Source: an uncultured Selenomonas sp.
GTDB taxonomy: Bacteria > Bacillota > Negativicutes > Selenomonadales > Selenomonadaceae
DNA: 24,476 bases
Assembly: GCA_947097535.1 (NCBI GenBank)
Contig: CAMURM010000002.1
Span: forward strand, 1 to 24,476
Direction: 5' to 3'
Of the stretch, positions 7,618 to 15,522 are shown one piece after another. Positions within the stretch are counted from its first letter, which is position 1; each line of letters begins with the position of its first letter. The position numbers were made by a program, and so were the translations under genes. The notes beneath the pieces were generated by a model. That model was given only the letters and a program-made list of their open reading frames with translations. It was not told the DNA's origin and did not search any database.

Positions 7618-7658
7618 AGAGAGCCTCGGTACCCCGCTATGCAAGGTACGAACTCTCT
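7618..7658 (-). other. Structured hairpin before the sepF-pepD terminator
   Basis: On minus, arms AGAGAG/CTCTCT enclose an internal loop and an inner stem GTACC/GGTAC with an 11-nt loop. It is only 4 nt upstream of the terminator hairpin, giving a two-hairpin leader-like arrangement. No known RNA family was recognised. Confidence 0.45.
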
Positions 7659-7670
7659 AAACCATCGTAT

Positions 7671-8237
7671 TCAATCCTGCAAGGGAATCGACTCCGCCTC
7701 GTAGACGTTTACACCGTCCGGCGCATAGAGCACCATCGCTGTCGAAACGCGCTTGACCTCGCCGTTCATGATGTAGCACACGCCGTTGATGAAGTCACAG
7801 ATGCGGCGCTGCTCCTCGAGCTCGACGCGCTCGTAGTTCACGAGCACCGCCTTACCGCTCTTCAGATCATCGGCGATCTCCGGCACCTGATCGAAGCTGC
7901 GCGGCACATAGATCTTCACGTTGAGTGAAGGAATCTGCGTCGTATGAACCGTGAGCTTCGGACGCTCCTGCTGGCTCGTCACGCGCGTGCGCGGCACCTG
8001 CGCCGACACCGAATGAAGCGAGCGGCGCGGCTGGGCCGCCGGCGTATACAGCGGCGGCTCTGCCGACGCATAAGAAACCGAAGCTCCGTTGGACACCCTG
8101 CGCTCCTCATAGGAGTCGACGCTCGCCCGGCGCACTCCCGCCTCTTCCTGCTCCTCTTGCTTCGCAGGCTCCGTCTTGACGACCTCTTCTTCCTCCATGG
8201 GCATGAGGAAGTCCGTCACCTTTTTCAAAAAATCCAC
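7671..8237 (-). CDS. sepF: Cell division protein SepF
   Basis: Membrane-associated FtsZ partner that bundles FtsZ filaments and tethers the Z ring, 188 aa. The chosen GTG start at 8237 has GGAGG 8 nt upstream and gives an N-terminal amphipathic helix beginning VDFLKKVTDFLMP, as SepF proteins have for membrane binding. A longer frame opening with TTG at 8276 has no ribosome binding site and would bury that helix. A variable acidic and Ser/Pro-rich linker covers about residues 15-95; the conserved SepF domain follows, with KIYVPRSFDQVPEIADDL, GKAVLVNYERVE and RRICDFINGVCYIMNGEV. It stands alone between typA and pepD and not in a ylm cluster. Confidence 0.94.
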   Translation of the reverse strand: MDFLKKVTDFLMPMEEEEVVKTEPAKQEEQEEAGVRRASVDSYEERRVSNGASVSYASAEPPLYTPAAQPRRSLHSVSAQVPRTRVTSQQERPKLTVHTTQIPSLNVKIYVPRSFDQVPEIADDLKSGKAVLVNYERVELEEQRRICDFINGVCYIMNGEVKRVSTAMVLYAPDGVNVYEAESIPLQD

Positions 8238-8276
8238 GTATTCCGCCTCCAGCGTTAAATTCCATGATAGCGACAA

Positions 8277-8433
8277 GATAAACCGAACAAACGATTGGAA
8301 AGTTCTTAATGAATCATATCTATACGTTCGCTATATCTTTCGAAAATCCTCTAAAAAAGTTAAGCCTGCGAAAAAAGTTTTCCCAAGGGGCGCACAAGAT
8401 GCGCGTAGACCTCGAAAAGTCCTGTTTTTCTTG
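8277..8433. other. sepF-typA intergenic stretch, no gene seen
   Basis: AT-richer spacer between the typA stop and sepF. A weak minus-strand promoter pattern (TTTCGA, 17 nt, TAGATA) could serve sepF. A short GCGCA/TGCGC hairpin occurs without a convincing terminator T-tract. Nothing else is supported. Confidence 0.4.
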
Positions 8434-10251
<1,818 letters not shown>

Positions 10252-10364
10252 TTTTGTCCGATGTCCTCCTAAGTCTGACTGATCCATAGCGGTGCGCGAT
10301 CCAGGGGAAGCACGGATACTTCCGGGCGCACAAAGGCATGCTTATTTCGTCAAGCCCTCCAAAA

Positions 10365-10393
10365 ATATTAACGGTTTCAGGGCAATACGTCAA
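10365..10393 (-). promoter_or_regulatory. typA promoter
   Basis: On minus: TTGACG, 17-nt spacer, TAATAT. A second TTGACT lies five bases further upstream. The leader downstream can fold short hairpins (GGGC/GCCC; GGAAG/CTTCC). Confidence 0.8.
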
Positions 10394-10412
10394 GTCAATC
10401 ATGGAAAAAAAC

Positions 10413-10437
10413 AAAAAAAGCATCGGATTGCCTATGC
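10413..10437 (-). terminator. Terminator ending the kinase/lipoprotein unit
   Basis: On minus: GCATAGG, loop CAAT, CCGATGC (one A-G mismatch), then seven T. It separates the upstream kinase-lipoprotein transcription unit from the typA promoter. Confidence 0.75.
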
Positions 10438-10497
10438 CCGATTGCAGCCGCGCCATTTTTCTTTCGATATTTGAAAATTGAGAAGCAGCCGTACATC

Positions 10498-10550
10498 AAC
10501 GGCAAGCGGCATTTCTCCTCATAAAACCTGGAGAAACGCCGCTTGCCGTT
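10498..10550. repeat. Long near-perfect inverted repeat without T-tract
   Basis: Two 21-nt arms, 10498-10518 and 10530-10550, pair with a single A/C mismatch around an 11-nt AT-rich loop. The arms start AACGGCAAGCGGC and end GCCGCTTGCCGTT. Neither strand has a T-run after it. It lies 18 nt downstream of the broken lipoprotein gene and about 60 nt before the T-tailed terminator. Confidence 0.85.
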
Positions 10551-10568
10551 AAATTCTATATGTCTAGA

Positions 10569-10821
10569 TCATTCGATTCGTGTCACGTCAATGTCATATC
10601 CGTCGCCTATGGTGTATATCATATAGGTATCTTCAAAGACGCCTCTTTCCTCAAGCACCTTGCGCGTAATCTTTCTATTCAGGGGTGAGGCTCGCTTCAT
10701 ATGCGCGGACTGCCTCCTCATGCGCATTCTGCGCCGCGTTGCTCGAACAGCCCCATAAAATAATCGATGTCGTGATTATGAAGCTATAGACAAGGAATAC
10801 GCGACCGCGTGTCTTTTGCAT
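10569..10821 (-). pseudogene. Small lipoprotein gene broken by an apparent +1 frameshift
   Basis: The intact 5' part encodes a 48-aa protein: basic start MQKTRGR, hydrophobic stretch, lipobox-like LWGC (Cys25), then SSNAAQNAHEEAVRAYEAS, ending at a TAG at 10675. Directly beyond, the next frame is open from that point to a TGA at 10569 and reads like protein (LNRKITRKVLEERG, then DTYMIYTIGDGYDIDVTRIE). The span is 253 nt, i.e. 84 codons plus one base, so removing one C from the CCCC run near 10682-10685 restores an 83-aa lipoprotein. A ribosome binding site GGGGGG precedes the ATG. It follows the kinase gene on the same strand (about 100 nt gap). It could be a real mutation or a sequencing error at the C-run. 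Function unknown. Confidence 0.65.
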
Positions 10822-10923
10822 GAAATCCCCCCATATCGCAAGGGGTGGATACAGCAAGCCGAGAAACAAGAAAACATGACCAAGAAGAAAAATGATGATA
10901 GAGAACTTTTTGCGGCTGTGCTG

Positions 10924-12225
10924 TTACGGAAATTTTTTTATGCCCAGCAGCCTATTTTGTTCAGCTATGAACTCATCAATTGCACGATTGCGTTCCTCCT
11001 GTGTCATTGTCTCCGGCAGATTTTTTATAAAGGCCTCCAACCGAAGACCCCGTTCACCGCGCTCCATCGTATCAAGCCGTTCCTCTTCGGACATAGTGGC
11101 GGCAGCGGCGTAGACATCGTTTCTTACCTGCCAGTAGGCAAGCTTTTCCGGGTCACCCTTGAACTCTCCCAGGAATGTATCCACGCTCTCCACTGACCTT
11201 GTTTCCTCCGGCTTGACTGTCAGCAGCGTGTGGCTGTCGTGCGCGTACAGGTCTGTCAATGACGTTGGAGAGGCGGTTTCTTGTATCAGCCCGATATCAG
11301 ATGGCACAAGCGATTGCGTCGCAGGCGTCTCAGCAGATGTTTCGGGCGTTGGCGCGGCCGGGCTTTCTTCCGCTTTGCTCGTAAACGGGACAGTTGGTGT
11401 ATCGTCTTTTGGCTCGATTGCGGGAGCATTCGGCAACGTATTTGACACGTCTGGCTTTGGCAGGAAGCAACATGCCATGACAGATGCGATTGCCGCCGTC
11501 AGCAGTGCCGCCTTGCCCCGTTTTGCCCAAACCTTGCGGAAAATCACTGCCCGGCGAAGCTCCTGCACGTTTCGATACCGCCTGTTTGGATCGATTTCCG
11601 TGCATTTAGCAAATATCCTGGTAAGATAGCCGCTGTATTCCTTCGACAGTGATTTTTCCATGGTTACACCGATGGAGTAAATGTCACTCCTTTCGTCTGT
11701 CTGACCATAGCCGAATTGCTCCGGCGAGGCATAGCCCTTGGTGCCGAGATGTGTCGTGTCTTCGCTGCCATGCTCCTTGAAGATGCGGGCGGCATCGAAA
11801 TCGATGAGCCGAATCCTGCAGCCGCTTTGCAGAATAAGGTTAGACGGCTTGATGTCACGATGAATAATGCCCTGCGTATGAATCGGGGCAAGACCTTCGC
11901 ATAGCTGCAAGAGAACGCTCTCTGCATCAGATTCCGAAAGATATGCTTTACGCCCGATGCGGTCAAGCAGGGATTCACCCTGCACATATTCCTCCACGAC
12001 AAATGTCTCGCCGTTATCCTCGATGCAATACAGGATACGGGGAATCAACGGATAATCCTTGCCTTTGAGCGTCATATAGGGAAGCCCTGTCGAGGCGATG
12101 CGCTTAAGTACCACCAATCTCCCCGATCTCTCGCACGCCAGCCAGACTTCGCCCTTATCACCGGCTTTGATCAGCCGGATCTTTTGAAAAATCTCCTCGA
12201 AATATGAGGTTATTTTGGCATCCAA
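10924..12225 (-). CDS. Transmembrane Hanks-type Ser/Thr protein kinase without PASTA domains
   Basis: 433-aa kinase: N-terminal cytoplasmic catalytic domain (about 10-230), one membrane helix (about 238-255), then a Pro/Thr/Ser-rich extracytoplasmic linker and a charged helical C-terminal segment (about 340-433). Catalytic features: glycine loop KAGDKGEVWLA, VVLKR (Lys41), HRDIKPSNL (Asp124), DFDAA in place of DFG (Asp142), and GTKGYASPEQFG in the activation segment. No PASTA repeats are seen, unlike PrkC/StkP. The start is TTG at 12225, five bases after AAGGTG; no suitable ATG is near. A divergent HTH gene shares the 78-nt intergenic region and a lipoprotein gene follows, suggesting one functional unit. 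Lower GC than the flanking housekeeping genes hints at acquisition. Kinase activity is well supported; substrate unknown. Confidence 0.9.
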   Translation of the reverse strand: MDAKITSYFEEIFQKIRLIKAGDKGEVWLACERSGRLVVLKRIASTGLPYMTLKGKDYPLIPRILYCIEDNGETFVVEEYVQGESLLDRIGRKAYLSESDAESVLLQLCEGLAPIHTQGIIHRDIKPSNLILQSGCRIRLIDFDAARIFKEHGSEDTTHLGTKGYASPEQFGYGQTDERSDIYSIGVTMEKSLSKEYSGYLTRIFAKCTEIDPNRRYRNVQELRRAVIFRKVWAKRGKAALLTAAIASVMACCFLPKPDVSNTLPNAPAIEPKDDTPTVPFTSKAEESPAAPTPETSAETPATQSLVPSDIGLIQETASPTSLTDLYAHDSHTLLTVKPEETRSVESVDTFLGEFKGDPEKLAYWQVRNDVYAAAATMSEEERLDTMERGERGLRLEAFIKNLPETMTQEERNRAIDEFIAEQNRLLGIKKFP

Positions 12226-12253
12226 GAAATCACCTTGCTTTCTTCCCTGTATC

Positions 12254-12283
12254 GTATTATCCTATAAAATAGAAGTAGATCAA
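12254..12283 (-). promoter_or_regulatory. Kinase promoter in the divergent intergenic region
   Basis: On minus: TTGATC, 18-nt spacer, TAATAC, ending about 30 nt before the kinase TTG start. The opposite HTH gene has only a weak plus-strand promoter pattern (TATAAA at about 12263) in the same 78 nt, so the two promoters would overlap and could be controlled together. Confidence 0.5.
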
Positions 12284-12303
12284 TTTGTTGCAGGGGGCGC
12301 ATC

Positions 12304-12741
12304 ATGCCAAAAAGCACCGAGGAACTGAAAGGCGATCTGCACCAGGCCTCCGGACTGGAGGGATTTCTTGTAGACAACCAAAAAGACTTCTGTCGATACA
12401 CGCTGGCAGAATATTTGAATCATCTTCTGGCGGAAAAACATCTGTCTAAAATGGATGTCGTCCGAGATTCCAGCCTGGAGCGGCTCTATGCTTATCATAT
12501 ATTCGCCGGACGCAAAAAGAATCCTTCACGGAACAAGGTCATTTCCCTCGCCCTTGCCATGAAGCTGACACCGGAGGAGACACAATATCTCCTGTACTAT
12601 GCGGGAGCGGAACACCTCTATGTCCGCAATCCGCGGGACAGCATCCTGTGGTATGCACTCGACCATCACATGAGCGTGGTAGACACGAACATCATGCTCC
12701 AAAAGATGTCGGAACTCCCCCTTCTGAGCGAGAAATCATAA
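12304..12741 (+). CDS. Helix-turn-helix (XRE-like) protein paired with the kinase
   Basis: 145-aa cytoplasmic protein with a Cro/C1-like helix-turn-helix in its centre: TLAEYLNHLLAEKHLSKMDVVRDSSLERLYAYHIFAGRK, then KNPSRNKVISLALAMKLTPEETQYLLYYAG (about residues 36-105). The first 35 residues are a charged extension and the last 40 form a second small helical part (NPRDSILWYALDHH). AGGGGG lies about 7 nt before the ATG. Its place, divergent from a transmembrane kinase, fits a regulator of the kinase gene or a phosphorylation target; pairs of such kinases and HTH proteins seem familiar from Firmicutes, but I cannot verify this here. A strong two-way terminator follows. Confidence 0.78.
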   Translation: MPKSTEELKGDLHQASGLEGFLVDNQKDFCRYTLAEYLNHLLAEKHLSKMDVVRDSSLERLYAYHIFAGRKKNPSRNKVISLALAMKLTPEETQYLLYYAGAEHLYVRNPRDSILWYALDHHMSVVDTNIMLQKMSELPLLSEKS

Positions 12742-12766
12742 CTGAGGTAAATAGAGTGTGGGCAAA

Positions 12767-12814
12767 AGAAAAGGCTGTGCATGAGTCAAATTCGACTCAC
12801 GCACAGCCTTTTCT
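12767..12814. terminator. Bidirectional terminator between the HTH gene and cbiK
   Basis: 21-bp stem with one A/C mismatch (left arm begins AGAAAAGGCTGTGC, right arm ends GCACAGCCTTTTCT), loop AAATTC. Convergent genes flank it and both strands end in T-rich sequence, so it can stop transcription from either side. Confidence 0.92.
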
Positions 12815-12842
12815 CTATTGAAAGGAGATGTGTTAGCTTTTC

Positions 12843-13841
12843 TTATTTCGCTTCGAGCATATCCCATGCTTCATTCGCACGATCAGCAAAGAGACCGCGG
12901 ATGAGCCCGTTTTCACCAATGCCATGAATGTACGTGTTGACCTTGAAGCCCTCCTTCATGAGGATGGACTTGTGCGAATCCGGCTCGTCGCCCGCCATGT
13001 CGTTGTTTGCATGATCGCCGGCAACCATCATCATCGGCATGAGCGTGACGGACTTGATGCCCTTCGCCTTGAGCTCAGGAATGATATCCTCAAGGCCCGG
13101 CCAGCCCTCAACCGTGTAGACGTAGGTGTTCTTGAGCTGCATGCGGTTGATACCCGACTGAATGACGCTGTAGTAGGCATTTGCCGGATGCGGCGTTCCA
13201 TGCGCCATGATGAGGATAGCTTCATTATCAGCAACCTCAGGGAACTGCGTCGAAAGCGCTGAAAGCGCTTCCTTGACATCGTCGCGCTGCTCTTCCTGAC
13301 CCTGCCAGTAGATGAGCGGCGTGCCGAGCGTCATCTTCTTGAACTCCGTCTTATATTCATTGAAAATCGCCTTGTCGTAAGCGTATTCCATGCCCGGAAT
13401 GACATCGAGCGAGCACAGAGCGACACGCGTATAGCCGTCTTTCTTAAGCTGCTTCAAAGCATCTTCCGGCGTCGGAATATCGATGCCTTCCTTCTCCTTG
13501 ATGCGATCGACGATAATATGCGAAGTGAACGCCAACTCAACCTTCACATTCGGATGCGCTGCCTGAATCGCCTTGACCGTCGCCTCGATCGTCTTCTCGC
13601 GCGAATCTTTGAAGGTCGTGCCGAAACTCATGACGAGGATAGCGTCCTTGTTCGGGAGGTTTTGCATCTTGGGATTATCGTACTTCAAAGCACCGATTTC
13701 CGATGCCTCAAGAAGTGCGGGCGTCGCATCCGTAACTTCAGGATTCAACATGTAAGCCGCGTCCACGGAAGGTGCCCCCAAGCCAAAGACAGCGCCACAC
13801 GCAAGCGACATGGCCAGCATCTTCTTGAAATTCCTCTTCAT
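12843..13841 (-). CDS. cbiK: Sirohydrochlorin cobaltochelatase CbiK, exported form
   Basis: Class II chelatase inserting Co(II) into sirohydrochlorin at the start of anaerobic B12 synthesis, 332 aa. Metal-site residues match the CbiK His-Glu-His set: His214 in AHGTPHP, Glu245 in VEGWPG and His277 in AGDHANND. Unlike cytosolic CbiK it starts with a clear signal peptide (MKRNFKKM, hydrophobic core, VDA at 26-28 before AY), so it should be exported, as described for the periplasmic CbiK of Desulfovibrio. Export suggests a role in metal or tetrapyrrole handling outside the cytoplasm and not only B12 synthesis; that part is inference. AAAGGAGAG precedes the ATG. A consensus promoter lies close upstream and a cobalamin riboswitch about 400 nt upstream. 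Confidence 0.93.
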   Translation of the reverse strand: MKRNFKKMLAMSLACGAVFGLGAPSVDAAYMLNPEVTDATPALLEASEIGALKYDNPKMQNLPNKDAILVMSFGTTFKDSREKTIEATVKAIQAAHPNVKVELAFTSHIIVDRIKEKEGIDIPTPEDALKQLKKDGYTRVALCSLDVIPGMEYAYDKAIFNEYKTEFKKMTLGTPLIYWQGQEEQRDDVKEALSALSTQFPEVADNEAILIMAHGTPHPANAYYSVIQSGINRMQLKNTYVYTVEGWPGLEDIIPELKAKGIKSVTLMPMMMVAGDHANNDMAGDEPDSHKSILMKEGFKVNTYIHGIGENGLIRGLFADRANEAWDMLEAK

Positions 13842-13912
13842 TCAATATCTCTCCTTTGAAAATCAGAAAACAAGCACATGGGAAAACACCCATCAAAGGC
13901 TGCTTCTCAAAA

Positions 13913-13941
13913 ATTATGGCAGGCTTTGCACCCAATGTCAA
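13913..13941 (-). promoter_or_regulatory. Proximal cbiK promoter
   Basis: On minus: perfect TTGACA, 17-nt spacer, CATAAT, about 70 nt before the cbiK start. It lies downstream of the riboswitch and of both leader terminators, so transcripts from it lack the aptamer. Confidence 0.8.
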
Positions 13942-13966
13942 GTCATCGAGGCAAAAACCGGTCTTG

Positions 13967-14000
13967 AAAAAGGAAGCTCCGTGTCTCCACACACGGAGCT
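13967..14000 (-). terminator. Second terminator between riboswitch and cbiK
   Basis: On minus: perfect 10-bp stem AGCTCCGTGT / ACACGGAGCT, loop GTGGAG, then TCCTTTTT. It ends 25 nt before the -35 of the proximal cbiK promoter. Confidence 0.85.
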
Positions 14001-14099
14001 GCTGCAGAGCAGCAAAAGAGAACTGGATCGGAAATAATATATGAGCAATGCTTTCCCCTGTAGCCCAAGCCGCAGGGAAAACTCTCCGCCGAAAGTAAT

Positions 14100-14203
14100 C
14101 CCCTTTGCCCGCGAAGGGGAAGGGGTTTCGGAGGGGAGGCACTACAAAAGAAAACCCGGCCTTCAGCCGGGATTCATTGCGTTGCGCAATAATCCCCTTC
14201 CCC
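14100..14203. repeat. GC-rich nested inverted repeats between riboswitch and cbiK
   Basis: Perfect 10-nt arms GGGGAAGGGG (14116-14125) and CCCCTTCCCC (14194-14203) enclose the first terminator hairpin and a small ATTGCG/CGCAAT hairpin. A third arm CCCCTT (14100-14105) can compete for part of the left arm (AAGGGG at 14114-14119). It could be the riboswitch expression platform or a dispersed intergenic repeat. An open frame of 156 codons across it (13738-14208) is not protein-like. Confidence 0.6.
14146..14171 (-). terminator. First terminator downstream of the cobalamin riboswitch
   Basis: On minus: CCCGGC, loop TGAAG, GCCGGG, then TTTTCTTTT. About 60 nt after the aptamer's 3' end, the normal position for a riboswitch-controlled terminator. 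Confidence 0.85.
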
Positions 14204-14229
14204 ATCACTCGCAGGTCAAACGGTGATTG

Positions 14230-14385
14230 TCAGCTAGGCAGTTCTCCTGGCTCCAGGTCATCGCTCCTCTACGCCTTCCCAAGGAAATTCCTCAGTGACA
14301 TCATGCAGATTCGCTCGCTGTTACAGTGGCGGGACCGCTCCGGCATTAACCGGATTCCCTATTAAGTCTTGCGACACCTAACCCA
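14230..14385 (-). promoter_or_regulatory. Cobalamin (B12) riboswitch
   Basis: On minus the aptamer core is clear: AGGGAATCCGG, a CCGG-type stem, then GGTCCCGCCACTGTAA including the B12-box type GCCACTGT (plus 14323-14330). Further on come CACTGAGG, GGGAAGGCG and a late GGAGCCAGGAGAACTGCC, with TTAGG near the 5' end pairing with CCTAG near the 3' end. Known function of the family: binding adenosylcobalamin or another corrinoid to switch off B12 genes. The next gene in its direction is cbiK. Exact ends are approximate. Confidence 0.93.
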
Positions 14386-14409
14386 ATCGATATGAAGTTT
14401 TTATGTTCT

Positions 14410-14455
14410 CATGAACTTCATGTATTATGGTAGCACTCTGAGCCTTCCTTGTCAA
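14410..14455 (-). promoter_or_regulatory. Promoter of the riboswitch transcript with palindrome at the start site
   Basis: On minus: TTGACA (14450-14455), 17-nt spacer, TACCAT (14427-14432). Just after it, where transcription would begin, lies the palindrome CATGAAGTTCATG (14410-14422). A further copy of ATGAAGTT in the opposite sense at about 14392-14399 can pair with it, so a 5' hairpin or an operator are both possible. Confidence 0.65.
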
Positions 14456-14510
14456 CAGTTTTTGTAAAAAATACATTATCCAAAATGCCAACAAGAGAAA
14501 ACGGTGAGGT

Positions 14511-15464
14511 TCATATCACATAGAACCACGGGGCTTCGCGCTCGAAATCGAGCTGCTCCATCTCATCGCGCAACTTGTCGTAGCGCAGCTCCTGATTCTT
14601 CACGCTGATCTGTGTGCCCGGCGCGACGGACTTCGTGATGAAGGCGTTGCCGCCGATGATCGCGCCCTTGCCGATGACGGTTCTGCCGCCGAGAATAGAG
14701 GCGCCCGAATAGATCGTCACATGATCCTCGATCGTCGGATGCCGCTTCTTGTCCTTGAGCGAACGCCCGCCCTTCGTCGAGAGAGCGCCCAATGTCACGC
14801 CCTGATAAATCTTCACATGTTCGCCGATCTCCGTCGTCTCACCGATGACGACGCCCGTCGCATGGTCGATGAAGAAGCTCCTGCCGATCGTCGCGCCCGG
14901 ATGGATGTCGACGCCCGTGCGGCTGTGCGCGTGCTCGGACATGATGCGCGGGATTACGGGCACGCCGAGCACATGAAGCTCATGCGCGAGGCGATGCACG
15001 CAGATCGCGTAAAGACCTGGATAGGAGTAGATGATCTCGGCCTCGCTCGACGCTGCGGGATCGCCCTCGAACGTTGCCTGAACATCCAGTTCGATGTAGG
15101 AGCGAATCTTCGGTATGGCACGAAAGAAGGCGAGCGTGATCTCCTGCGCACGATCGGCAATGACCTCTTCCGACTGCATAGACGCACATTTGCACGGCAG
15201 GGCGATGGCAATCTGCTTGTTCAGCAGATAAGCCACATCTTCCATGACCATCGTCATATTATTCTCGACGCTGTAGACACGGTAGTGCTCGTCCTTGAAG
15301 TAGCCCGGGAAGACGATGCGCACGAGCTTGTCGAGGATGTCGATGACCGACTTCTTGTCGGGGCGGCAGAACACGTCCATCTTGTCGATGATGCGATCCG
15401 TCTTGTAGTCGGCGAGGATGTCACCGATGATGCCGTGCAGGTTCTCCGCTATGATATCCGCCAT
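14511..15464 (-). CDS. epsC: Serine O-acetyltransferase (EpsC/CysE type)
   Basis: Cytosolic enzyme acetylating L-serine for cysteine synthesis, 317 aa. The C-terminal left-handed beta-helix has the family signatures GVDIHPGATIGRSFFIDH, GVVIGETTEIGEHVKIYQGVTLG and a hexapeptide-repeat stretch ending GGNAFITKSV (about residues 180-290). A helical N-terminal half of about 170 residues makes it longer than the short Bacillus CysE and like the EpsC-type enzymes. The ATG at 15464 has only a weak ribosome binding site (GTGAAG). It follows the esterase-like gene by 58 nt and probably shares its promoter at 16297-16325. No second cysteine gene is visible nearby. Confidence 0.93.
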   Translation of the reverse strand: MADIIAENLHGIIGDILADYKTDRIIDKMDVFCRPDKKSVIDILDKLVRIVFPGYFKDEHYRVYSVENNMTMVMEDVAYLLNKQIAIALPCKCASMQSEEVIADRAQEITLAFFRAIPKIRSYIELDVQATFEGDPAASSEAEIIYSYPGLYAICVHRLAHELHVLGVPVIPRIMSEHAHSRTGVDIHPGATIGRSFFIDHATGVVIGETTEIGEHVKIYQGVTLGALSTKGGRSLKDKKRHPTIEDHVTIYSGASILGGRTVIGKGAIIGGNAFITKSVAPGTQISVKNQELRYDKLRDEMEQLDFEREAPWFYVI

Positions 15465-15522
15465 TTCTTCACTTCACTTTCTTTCAAAAACGCAGCAAGA
15501 GCTGCTGTATCTTCACTGCCGT

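Noticed and set aside
8395..8430. Terminator after typA
   Set aside because: Only a weak 5-bp GCGCA/TGCGC hairpin, with the T-run too far away.
13738..14208. Minus-strand open frame of 156 codons between riboswitch and cbiK
   Set aside because: It runs through two terminators and a promoter and into cbiK in another frame, and its translation has no domain-like pattern.
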